Below, in pieces: positions 16,264-24,001 of a stretch of 64,000 nucleotides of DNA. Both the position numbers and the translations under genes were made by a program. The stretch lies in the NCBI GenBank assembly GCA_937928545.1, contig CALGJQ010000044.1, forward strand, positions 29,522 to 93,521, given 5' to 3'. The notes beneath the pieces are model-generated. The model had not been told where the DNA came from and ran no database searches. It saw nothing but the letters and a program-made list of their open reading frames with translations. The stretch is from an uncultured Verrucomicrobiales bacterium (GTDB taxonomy: Bacteria > Verrucomicrobiota > Verrucomicrobiia > Verrucomicrobiales > Akkermansiaceae). The number at the start of each line of letters is the position of its first letter. Positions within the stretch are counted from its first letter, which is position 1.

Positions 16264-17562
16264 TTATTGGCCTTTGCTGATGGAACTCATGATGCGGCGA
16301 CTGACTTTGAGGTCACCGAGCCAAGGGTGGCTGGCGTCTAAGGTCTCTTTTCCGAGGCGAATGTTAGAGAGTGTGAGTTGGCCACCGGTGCGGAGGTCGA
16401 GGCGGTATTGTCCTTTTGCGGGGGCTTCGTCAGGGCCTTTTGCGAAATACATGACGGAGCAATGTGCGAGGGGGATTTGGATGGGGTCGGGGCTGAGGGG
16501 GCTTTTTACGGTGAAGAGGAGGTCAGGGCTATCAGGGTCATAGCCAATGATTTTTCCACTATAGCGGTCGCCTTCATCGACGGAGAGGGTGTCGAGGTCA
16601 TCGGCTTCGCGAGGTTCGAGACGCAGGAGTGGGGTTGAGGTGTCCCATTCTTGGACAATGAGTTCTCTGATGATGGTGTTGCCGCGGGTGCTGTTGAGGC
16701 TTTCGAAGAGAATGTGGGTGCCGCTTGGTGGGTCTGAAGGATCGATGCCTAGTTCTAACTCATTGCCATCGAGGTAGAGTTGGAGAGTGCGGTCTTTGCG
16801 ATTGGCGCGGAGTTCAAGGCGGACGCTTTTTGAGGGCGAGGATGCGAGCTTAGTAGAGTGGGTGATGAGAGTGCGGTAAGCGGGTCCGGGGCTGCCTTTT
16901 GGCATGACGCGCTTCACGTCGATTCCGCTGCTGTTTACGGAAATGAGGTAGCTGTTGCCGGTTTTTTTTTCGATAGGTTGGAGTTGGTCAGAGCAGATGT
17001 GGATGCGGAGGTTTGGGCTGGTTTTCCAGGCAATGTTCACTCCGAAAATGAAATTTTCTGGGAGGTTTAGGTTCCGGCCAATGAAGGTGGCTTTTGAGGA
17101 GACGAGTGAGCCCTTGCTGAGGGTCCAGCCGCCGGAGTTGTCTTGGGTCCAGTCGCTGATGTTTTTTGGTCCTTGTGAGATGGTCTTTTGAGGAGTCATC
17201 CCAAAGTGGACTGAGTTCACGAGGGTCCGTGGGACCTCGATGGTGCCCGCGAACCAGGTGTCGAAGCCGAGGTGAGTGTCGGTGAGGCTGGTGATTTGCC
17301 CGGGGAAGTGATCACCGTTGCGGAGGCTGAGGACTTGGGAGTTTTTGGGAAGCTCTCCGGTGTCAGTTCCTTCGAAGTTGAGCTGAAGGAGGTCCTTGTT
17401 GAGGATCTTTAGGGGGGTGTCGCTGTGCGGGCTTTTGAATTCGATGAGGCCATCTTTCAGGGCGACAACTTTGCCCATGAAAAGATCTTTATTCTCTAAG
17501 GTGATTTGGTCTTCGGCCAGGGCGGTGCTGAAGAGGGCGAAGAAGGTGAGTAAGCGGCGCAT
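16264..17562 (-). CDS. Secreted beta-rich protein, paralogue B
   Basis: About 432 residues from MRRLLTFFALFSTALA, a signal peptide; 13 codons of open frame upstream are ignored because they push the signal inward. Same order as its neighbours: LSLRNGDHFPGQITSLTDTH with FDTWFAGTIEVPRTLVNSV, a beta-sandwich (FGVNIAWKTSPNLRIHI, LYLDGNELELG, IVQEWDTS), then VDEGDRYSGKIIGYD and VSRRIMSSI. Downstream gene starts 26 bp after its stop. No enzyme motif. Confidence 0.72.
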   Translation of the reverse strand: MRRLLTFFALFSTALAEDQITLENKDLFMGKVVALKDGLIEFKSPHSDTPLKILNKDLLQLNFEGTDTGELPKNSQVLSLRNGDHFPGQITSLTDTHLGFDTWFAGTIEVPRTLVNSVHFGMTPQKTISQGPKNISDWTQDNSGGWTLSKGSLVSSKATFIGRNLNLPENFIFGVNIAWKTSPNLRIHICSDQLQPIEKKTGNSYLISVNSSGIDVKRVMPKGSPGPAYRTLITHSTKLASSPSKSVRLELRANRKDRTLQLYLDGNELELGIDPSDPPSGTHILFESLNSTRGNTIIRELIVQEWDTSTPLLRLEPREADDLDTLSVDEGDRYSGKIIGYDPDSPDLLFTVKSPLSPDPIQIPLAHCSVMYFAKGPDEAPAKGQYRLDLRTGGQLTLSNIRLGKETLDASHPWLGDLKVSRRIMSSISKGQ

Positions 17563-17590
17563 GGAAGTGACGGTGGGAGAAGGTGAACTT

Positions 17591-19321
17591 TTAAAAGTCA
17601 TCGAACCAAGAGGAAAGGTCTGGCGAGTCTTCGCTGAAACGAAGAAGGACTGCGGGAGTGAGGTCGAGGGTGACTTTCCCTAAAAAGGGGCTTTGACCGG
17701 TGAGTGATTTAGCGGTTGAGGAAAGGGGGCTTAGTTTGATCAAGCCGAAGGGTTGATAGACGACGGTGATGGAATCTTCTTCGACTTGAAAGCGGTCGGC
17801 ATTTTCTTCGGCTTCGAGGTCGAGGCGCCCAGCTTGATTGAGGTTGATGAGCGAGAGTTCCTGCATGGGGATTTTGATCTCCGAGTAGCCTGTTTTGAAA
17901 TGTGCTAGGCCGTCGCTAATTTTTGAGAGAGATCCTGAAAAGCGGTCAGTGCCGTTGGTGAGGAGGACGACATCGCGCTCCGGATGATCCATGCTGCGAG
18001 CGCTATCGGTGGATCCTTCCCATGAGGAAACAACGATTTCGGAGATGCGAATCTTAGAGCTGGTGTAGCGATTTATGAATCCGAGTGAGCTTCCTTTGCC
18101 GAGGTAACCAGAAAGGTCATTCCATTGATTGGAATAGACGCCATTGATGTAAAGCATCACGAGGGATTTTTCGCGATTGAAGCGGATTTCGATATTGGCT
18201 TCACCGCTTTCGCCGAGTGAGGTATTGCTGCGAGTGGTGCTGAGGCGGACTTGGCGGGGGGTGCCGGTTTCGCTAAAGAAATTTCGAGTGAGAGTGGGAT
18301 AGCCGGATTGAAGTGAGAGGGTGTAGCCGGTTCCGAAGAGCTCTGAGTGGCTTTGTTTGTTGGGATTGATCCAAGGGATGCTTTGGAAGCCTGTTCCTTT
18401 GCGGAGATCGAGGATATTTTCGCGAACGAGAGGTGCGGGTGGGTCTTCTTCTCCTTCTTCCTGAGGGTCTTCAGCGGCTTCATTTTCCTCTTGAGCTGCT
18501 TCTTTATTCTCGTCCTCGTCTTCTTCTACGACAGCGGGGAGGACACGGGTGAGATCTGAGTGGAGGGAGAGCGCGATGCTGAGGCGGCCTTTCCAAGCGA
18601 TGTTAAAATTGAGGCGGCCGGTGTCGGGGAGTTTGGCATCGGGGAGAATGAGAGGAGAGGTTCCTTGGCTGTAGAAGGAGGTTCCGGAGTGAATCCAAGA
18701 GGAAGATTTCTCTTTCGCCGTGGTCTTTTTTTCCTCGCCCTCGTCCTTGGGGTCTGCTTTTTCGGCAGCTTTTGATTCGATGGGTTCGAGAGTGAGCCAG
18801 CCGTCGCTGCTGTATGGGCCAAGGTAGTGGAGTTCTCCGCTGAAGGGGTTTGGCGTGATGCTGCGGACGAGGTTGCGAGGGAGGGTGAGGTCGCCGATGA
18901 TGGGGCTTTTTAGGAAGAGGCTAGAGTCATCGAGCGAGGTGATTTCGCCTGGGATACGGTCGCCGCTGGTGAGGGTGACGAAGGAGGTTTTTTCATCGAG
19001 CTTCAGGCGGCGAGTGGAGTTGAAGACGATTTGTTTGACGCTGGGGACTCCGAATTTGATGGGCCGCTTAATGTCATTTCTTTCCCAAAGAAGGCCTTCG
19101 TCGATTCCGCCAAAGGTGCCGTGCATGAGGTCGCCATTGTTAAAGAGGACGAGGTCATCTCCGGCGGGGTCGGGCTTGGCTTTCTCGGGGGCCTTCTTTT
19201 GTTCCTGATTGGCCGCTAGGATGTGATCCAAAAGGACGCCTTTCTCGCCTACGATGACCTCTGCCGAGGAGATGAAGGGAGTGGCTACCAGAAGAATGAG
19301 GAAAGTCCTGCTGCGAATCAT
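17591..19321 (-). CDS. Secreted beta-rich protein, paralogue C with acidic insert
   Basis: About 576 residues from MIRSRTFLILLVATPFISSA. The ATG overlaps the stop of the preceding gene as ATGA, so translation is coupled. Repeat block LTSGDRIPGEITSLDDSSLF then SPIIGDLTLPRNLVRSITPN, a beta-sandwich with FNIAWKGRLSIALSL and VLLTNGTDRFSGSLS, similar in order to paralogues A and B. Differences: an extra N-terminal segment (LFNNGDLMHGTF) and a low-complexity acidic insert of E/D-rich sequence within the sandwich (about residues 285-315). Function unknown. Confidence 0.72.
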   Translation of the reverse strand: MIRSRTFLILLVATPFISSAEVIVGEKGVLLDHILAANQEQKKAPEKAKPDPAGDDLVLFNNGDLMHGTFGGIDEGLLWERNDIKRPIKFGVPSVKQIVFNSTRRLKLDEKTSFVTLTSGDRIPGEITSLDDSSLFLKSPIIGDLTLPRNLVRSITPNPFSGELHYLGPYSSDGWLTLEPIESKAAEKADPKDEGEEKKTTAKEKSSSWIHSGTSFYSQGTSPLILPDAKLPDTGRLNFNIAWKGRLSIALSLHSDLTRVLPAVVEEDEDENKEAAQEENEAAEDPQEEGEEDPPAPLVRENILDLRKGTGFQSIPWINPNKQSHSELFGTGYTLSLQSGYPTLTRNFFSETGTPRQVRLSTTRSNTSLGESGEANIEIRFNREKSLVMLYINGVYSNQWNDLSGYLGKGSSLGFINRYTSSKIRISEIVVSSWEGSTDSARSMDHPERDVVLLTNGTDRFSGSLSKISDGLAHFKTGYSEIKIPMQELSLINLNQAGRLDLEAEENADRFQVEEDSITVVYQPFGLIKLSPLSSTAKSLTGQSPFLGKVTLDLTPAVLLRFSEDSPDLSSWFDDF

Positions 19322-20301
19322 TTTTCGTAAATGGGAAGGAGGCGATAATTTAAGGCGAGGGAAAGGAGGGCGCCGGCGGTGCTGAATGCTTCCCCGCGAT
19401 TGCCGGGGAAGGAGCCGTTTGCACCTTGAATAGCGGAGAGGTAACGGGTGTTTTTGCTGTTCCATTCTTTCCAGACTTCTTCGTCGGAATGGAAGAGGGC
19501 TTGGGCCATGTAATACTCGAAGTAGTAGGCGTAGTGGCGTTCGCGGTAGTTGAGGTTCTTGGCGAGATACTTCGCGCTGGCCTTGTAAGGTTTTGTTTCG
19601 TGCTGCTTAGCGAGTGATTCACAAAGGATGCCGATCGCGGTGAGGGTGGGGCGGTCGCCCATGGCGGATTGGTAGCCGTAGCCGCCGTCCTTTCCGCGGC
19701 ATTTGCGCATGTATTTGTTTGCTTTTTCGAGCGCGGCGTCAGGGACGGGGATGCCGGCATTGCGCGCGGCGTAGAGGGCGACGATTTGGCAACCTGCGAC
19801 GGAGGTGTCGGAGGTGGTGGCATCAGGGGAATAGCGCCAGCCGCCTTTGGGGTTTCGTTTTTGGGCACTCAGGATGAGGCTGACTGCTTTTTTGAGTGCG
19901 GGGGCGATGCGGGCGTCTTGATACATGCCGTAGGTTTCGGCGAGAGCGAGGGTGGCGAAGCCATGACTATACATCGAGCTGCCCATGTAGCCGTTTCCTT
20001 TTTGTTGCTGCTTGATGATGAAATCAATGCCGCGATTGATGTTTTTGGCGTAGGGGCCGTGGGTGGGATCTTCGCCATGAGCGAGGAAGGCCATGACGGC
20101 GAGTCCGACGACCCCGGGCTCGGCTCCGACTCCGTTGTCCCATGAGCCATCGTCCTTTTGGGTAGAGGCAAGGTGGCGGAGGCCGCGGGTGTAGATGTTT
20201 TCTACGGCGGCGGGAATGGGGTCTTCTTCTCGGCGAAGAGGGTTCTGCCCAAGGGCGGGGAGAGCCATGGTGATGGCGAGGAGGGAGGGAAGGAGTCGCA
20301 T
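19318..20301 (-). CDS. Secreted prenyltransferase/squalene-oxidase-repeat (alpha-toroid) protein
   Basis: 327 residues with signal peptide MRLLPSLLAITMALPALG. Repeated helical motifs such as LRHLASTQKDDGSWDN, GWRYSPDATTSDTSVAGCQI and GKDGGYGYQS are those of the terpenoid cyclase/protein prenyltransferase alpha-alpha toroid. No DxDD or DDxxD motif is evident, so it is probably not a terpene cyclase; PVC and delta-proteobacterial genomes have many exported members of unknown role. Upstream of paralogue C with ATGA coupling. Confidence 0.85.
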   Translation of the reverse strand: MRLLPSLLAITMALPALGQNPLRREEDPIPAAVENIYTRGLRHLASTQKDDGSWDNGVGAEPGVVGLAVMAFLAHGEDPTHGPYAKNINRGIDFIIKQQQKGNGYMGSSMYSHGFATLALAETYGMYQDARIAPALKKAVSLILSAQKRNPKGGWRYSPDATTSDTSVAGCQIVALYAARNAGIPVPDAALEKANKYMRKCRGKDGGYGYQSAMGDRPTLTAIGILCESLAKQHETKPYKASAKYLAKNLNYRERHYAYYFEYYMAQALFHSDEEVWKEWNSKNTRYLSAIQGANGSFPGNRGEAFSTAGALLSLALNYRLLPIYEK

Positions 20302-20354
20302 GAGAAGAAGGGGAGATCCTGCTTCGGTGATGAAGCAGGATCTGAAGTTAAGGT

Positions 20355-20621
20355 TTACTTGGTTTGGGCTTTTTTATTGTAGCCATCGAGGGCTTTTTGA
20401 AACTCGGGCGGGAGTTTCGTGCCGGACTTGCCAGCAGCGCGGGGAACGCGACGCCCTCCTTTGCTGTCGGTGTTCAGCTTGCCTTGATTGTTAGAGTTGG
20501 CTGAGTCGGAAGCACCTTTGACTCCTTCTCCGCCTTTTTCACTTTCACCAGCCTTTTGGCCGGGTTTTTCACCAGGCTTTTTGCCCATCATCTGTCCCAT
20601 CATTTCGAGCATGGCACCCAT
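20355..20621 (-). CDS. Small Met/Gly/Lys-rich protein, possibly the tail of the upstream gene
   Basis: 88 residues, low complexity: a Met-rich start (GAMLEMMGQMMG), a Gly/Lys/Glu/Ser linker, and the C-terminal block LPPEFQKALDGYNKKAQ. No signal peptide. It is in the same frame as the small exported protein just upstream (20658-21017) and separated from it by only two in-frame TGA codons and ten sense codons. Either an independent small gene starting at ATG 20621 or the C-terminal half of a protein broken by nonsense changes. Confidence 0.5.
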   Translation of the reverse strand: MGAMLEMMGQMMGKKPGEKPGQKAGESEKGGEGVKGASDSANSNNQGKLNTDSKGGRRVPRAAGKSGTKLPPEFQKALDGYNKKAQTK

Positions 20622-20657
20622 GCTCTTTTGCCGGCTTTGTCAATCGCCGGCGGATGC

Positions 20658-21017
20658 TCAATTCCCTTTGGCTTTTGCGGCCTCGTAGATTTTTTCGATG
20701 ATTTCGGTCTGCATCGCAATGGTATCGCCATCGGTGTCGGCATCTTCGAGTCGGTCCGTGGCTTGTGCCATGAGGATCTCGACTTCGTTGAGAAGGGCGA
20801 TGACTTGTGGGTTGGTTTGTTCGGCGAGAAGTTCCTGCGCGTTGGCAGCTTGCTTGTCTTGATCGATGGAGACCTTTTCAGATCCCTCCTGGTGCTTGAC
20901 CAGAGCCTTGGCCTTTTCGGCTTCGGTGGGTTTCTTCGCTTCCTCTTTCACGGGATCGGCGAAGCCGGCCATGAGGAGTCCCGCCGAGGCGAGAGCGGTG
21001 AGTAGGGTTTGTTTCAT
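20658..21017 (-). CDS. Small exported helical protein
   Basis: 119 residues from MKQTLLTALASAGLLMAGFA, a signal peptide, followed by a Lys/Glu-rich, fully helical stretch with ALLNEVEILMAQATDRLEDA and MQTEIIEKIYEAAKAK. The start at 21017 places the signal peptide at the N-terminus. Lies 20 bp downstream of the DUF4175-like gene. The frame ends at TGA (20658-20660); see the downstream small protein for possible continuation. No recognisable function. Confidence 0.6.
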   Translation of the reverse strand: MKQTLLTALASAGLLMAGFADPVKEEAKKPTEAEKAKALVKHQEGSEKVSIDQDKQAANAQELLAEQTNPQVIALLNEVEILMAQATDRLEDADTDGDTIAMQTEIIEKIYEAAKAKGN

Positions 21018-21036
21018 GATTTTAGGATAGTTGAGA

Positions 21037-23811
21037 TTAAGGTTCTTGCTTGGAAAGTTTGAGCGAACGGAGCATCTGCTCAAGCGAGCGAGTGCGAGCG
21101 CGGATGTCTTGTTCGGCTTGAACCATGCGCATGACTTTGAGCATGAATTCGAAGTCTTCATCTTCGGGCGAACCGCCGCCTCCGCCACCACCACCGCCGC
21201 CGCCATCATCTTTGGGGCCTTCGAGTTTATCTGCCCAGCTCTTCAAGGTCGCGGCCCATTCGTTGGAGAGGCGGGCTGAGGTGAAGGTGCGATTTTTGGT
21301 GATCATCTCGCGGAGGCGTTCGAGATTTTCATCGATGAGAGACTTACTCATGGCCTCGTAAATTTCTTTGTGAATGGGTTTCTGAGTGCGGGCGTGGAAG
21401 CGCTCGAGGTCTTCCTGAATCCAACGAACATCACTGGTGGTGTTGCGTTGGGTTTTTGAAAGTTCAGTGAGAAGGCGAGAGTGGACGGGGTCGATGTCAT
21501 CGCTATTCGGTGCAGCTCCTAAAATCGGGAGGACGGCGTTTTCAGTTTCTCCACGGAAGGCGGACTGGAGGGAGGTGGAGATTCCGGATTCGTCAGTGGA
21601 GGCTTTTTTAAGACGGTTGACAAAGGTGGAGGCTTCGAAGTTTTCGTTGGCTTGGTTGGTCTTCTCGATGGTTTCCTGCATCTTTTTGACGGCCTCTTTT
21701 TGCTTTTCGATGGCTTCTTTGAGGTCGCTTTCGGTTTTCTCAGGGGTTGATTTTTGGTCCTGAGCTTCACCGAGCTTGCTTTCAACTTCGGGAAGGTCTT
21801 CTTCGCCAAGCTCCTTCATGTTTTGCATGGCGTCGGCCATGTCCTTCATGGTCTTGTCGTCGAGTTCGCCATTGCGAGCGGCATCCTTGAAGACTTCTTC
21901 CATCTTCTTGGCGATTTCCTTCATCTTCTCGGCGTTTTTGGCTTCTTCTTCCTGAGCCTTGGCGAGTTTTTGTTGGTTCTCGTCGTTTTGAAGTTCCTCG
22001 GCGCTTTGGGTTTTATCGAGGCGTTCGTTGAGGTCGAGATTGGCTAGCTCTTTGCGGGCGGCGTCTTCGAGTTCACTGATGATGCGGTCGAAGCGGCTTT
22101 TGAGAATTTGGGCATGTTCCTCACGAGTGAGGATGTAGACATTGATGGGCTCTGAAAAGATGATGCCGCGACCGATCTTGTAATCCATGGTGTAGGCCAT
22201 GAGTTGGATTTTTTGAGGAGTGATGCCGTAAGTTTGAGGAGAGAAGATGACTTCGTCGCTCAGACGGGTGGAGGAGGGGGAGCCTTTTTGAAGGATAAGC
22301 GAACCGTTGGCGGGCTTTCCTTCGGTCGCTTTGGTGACTTCTCCTTCCCAAGCGATGCCGATTTCTTGAAGACCAAAGTCGTCTTCGCTCAGGATCTGAA
22401 ATTCGAGAGTTTCTTCGGGGAGAATGATGATGTTGCGTTCGATTCCCTGAATGTAGGCAGAGGGAGCCATGTCCTTGGAGGTTTCAATGCCCACTTTGAA
22501 AGAGTCGGCGCCTTCGAGGCCCATGACGTCTTTCCAAGTGAAGGGGATGCTGGCGTGGAATTCTCCAAGTTCGATCGCTTCGGTAGATACAGACTGTCCT
22601 TCGATGTTGAGTTTGAGGTCGCGAGGAGCGGGGATTTCGGTGGCATTGGCGAGCGCTTTTTCGTCGGCTTTTGCCTTCTCTTCGGCCTCGGCGAGTTGGT
22701 CCGGTGTCTCTGCTTCAAGAGGGGCGGCGGCATCGACTGGTTCAAATTCTTCTAAGGCTTCCGCGCTGAAGTGAGCGGTGGCGCTTTCGATCTCGCGGGT
22801 GAAGGATCCTTTGAGGATGACTTTGCTTCCTTCGAGGGCGTTGAGTGATCCGGTGCGAAGGTCGACATTGCGAGGTTCGAGTTGGAGGTAGTCGGGAAGA
22901 GTGACGAGGGCTTCGAAGCTATTGACTTCGGGGCGGATGTTCGGGCTGACGTTGATTGAAAGTGAGGCATCTCCGGCTTCGAGGGAAATTTTTCCGCGAA
23001 CCTCTTGGCCGGTGAAGTCGAAGCGGTAGGTGTTGTCTTCACTCAAGGTGGCTTCGACCCAATCTTGTTCGTTGTAGCGAGCGCGGGCGGTCTCGGGCTT
23101 TTCGTCGCTATTCGACTTAAGCGGTGCGCTGAAGGTGAAGGCTTCTCCCAAAGGAACGACTAAGGGGTCGGGCATTTGTGAGGTGTCAAACTGAGTGAAG
23201 GTATAGTGCTCAGTATCGGAGAGGGGCATGATCCAACGCTTGAGGGCGTTGTTGCCGGCCTTGGGAGCCATGGCGAATCCGAGGATGACGGCGGTGACTG
23301 CAGCGCCGACTCCAATGGCCAATTTTTTGTGGCGTGAGTAGGGGAGGGCCTCGGTCATGTCGCGCTTGGCGGCTTGATTGGCGACGTGAATCATGGCGGC
23401 CTCACGGAGTTCGGGCGAGAGGGCTTCGCGAGTTTCATGTTGGTCCTGAAGTTCGACGATTCCTAGGAGGCGGTCTCCAAGCTTGGGGAACTTTTGCGAA
23501 ATGAGGCGAGCGAGTTGTTCTTCGCGGCGATGTCCGTAAACCCAGTGGCGCACCCAGTAGGGGGCGAAGATGGCGGCTAGAGAGGTGCCGGCGAGAAGAA
23601 TAGCGAGACGGAAGATCGGGGGGATTGGGAAAAAGCGCTCGAGGAGAAAGACGAGAAGAAAGGAAATGATGAGTCCAAAAATGCCGGCAAGAACGGCCTC
23701 GGTGATTTTGATGCGCCAAAGGGCTCGTTGGAATTCCGCCAGCTGCTTACGAAGATCCTCGGGGATGGGGATCTGGTCTTTTTTGGAAGTGGAGGAGGGA
23801 TTATCAGACAT
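21037..23811 (-). CDS. DUF4175-like coiled-coil membrane protein
   Basis: 924 residues from MSDNPSSTSKKDQI. Two hydrophobic segments near residues 38-85 and one near 170-190, then a long extracytoplasmic part: beta-sandwich region (residues 200-560), an acidic coiled coil rich in E/K/A (about 600-740), and a C-terminal Gly-rich tract (about eleven Gly) followed by a helical tail. This layout matches large membrane proteins of the DUF4175/TIGR02302 type found in alpha-proteobacteria and PVC bacteria. First gene of the minus-strand envelope run and divergent from ftsZ (190 bp). Role unknown. Confidence 0.7.
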   Translation of the reverse strand: MSDNPSSTSKKDQIPIPEDLRKQLAEFQRALWRIKITEAVLAGIFGLIISFLLVFLLERFFPIPPIFRLAILLAGTSLAAIFAPYWVRHWVYGHRREEQLARLISQKFPKLGDRLLGIVELQDQHETREALSPELREAAMIHVANQAAKRDMTEALPYSRHKKLAIGVGAAVTAVILGFAMAPKAGNNALKRWIMPLSDTEHYTFTQFDTSQMPDPLVVPLGEAFTFSAPLKSNSDEKPETARARYNEQDWVEATLSEDNTYRFDFTGQEVRGKISLEAGDASLSINVSPNIRPEVNSFEALVTLPDYLQLEPRNVDLRTGSLNALEGSKVILKGSFTREIESATAHFSAEALEEFEPVDAAAPLEAETPDQLAEAEEKAKADEKALANATEIPAPRDLKLNIEGQSVSTEAIELGEFHASIPFTWKDVMGLEGADSFKVGIETSKDMAPSAYIQGIERNIIILPEETLEFQILSEDDFGLQEIGIAWEGEVTKATEGKPANGSLILQKGSPSSTRLSDEVIFSPQTYGITPQKIQLMAYTMDYKIGRGIIFSEPINVYILTREEHAQILKSRFDRIISELEDAARKELANLDLNERLDKTQSAEELQNDENQQKLAKAQEEEAKNAEKMKEIAKKMEEVFKDAARNGELDDKTMKDMADAMQNMKELGEEDLPEVESKLGEAQDQKSTPEKTESDLKEAIEKQKEAVKKMQETIEKTNQANENFEASTFVNRLKKASTDESGISTSLQSAFRGETENAVLPILGAAPNSDDIDPVHSRLLTELSKTQRNTTSDVRWIQEDLERFHARTQKPIHKEIYEAMSKSLIDENLERLREMITKNRTFTSARLSNEWAATLKSWADKLEGPKDDGGGGGGGGGGGSPEDEDFEFMLKVMRMVQAEQDIRARTRSLEQMLRSLKLSKQEP

Positions 23812-24001
23812 CGCTTGATGGGCGGCAGAAAAATGATTGGAAAGGGGCAAAAGGAGCTTCGCAGACAAGCAGTGAAGGTGCCAGCGGGAATTTGCGCTTT
23901 TCCTCTCTATGAAACGACGCAAAAGAAGAGATTTTGCGCGCTTTTTTAGCTGGTGACCCCTAAGATGACTTGATTAAGTTCTCTTAACTTCCGAAGCCCC
24001 C

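Noticed and set aside
20640..20660. Selenocysteine reading of TGA between the two small ORFs
   Set aside because: Two TGAs, no conserved Cys position and non-redox surroundings; a GCCGGC hairpin exists but too near the first TGA.
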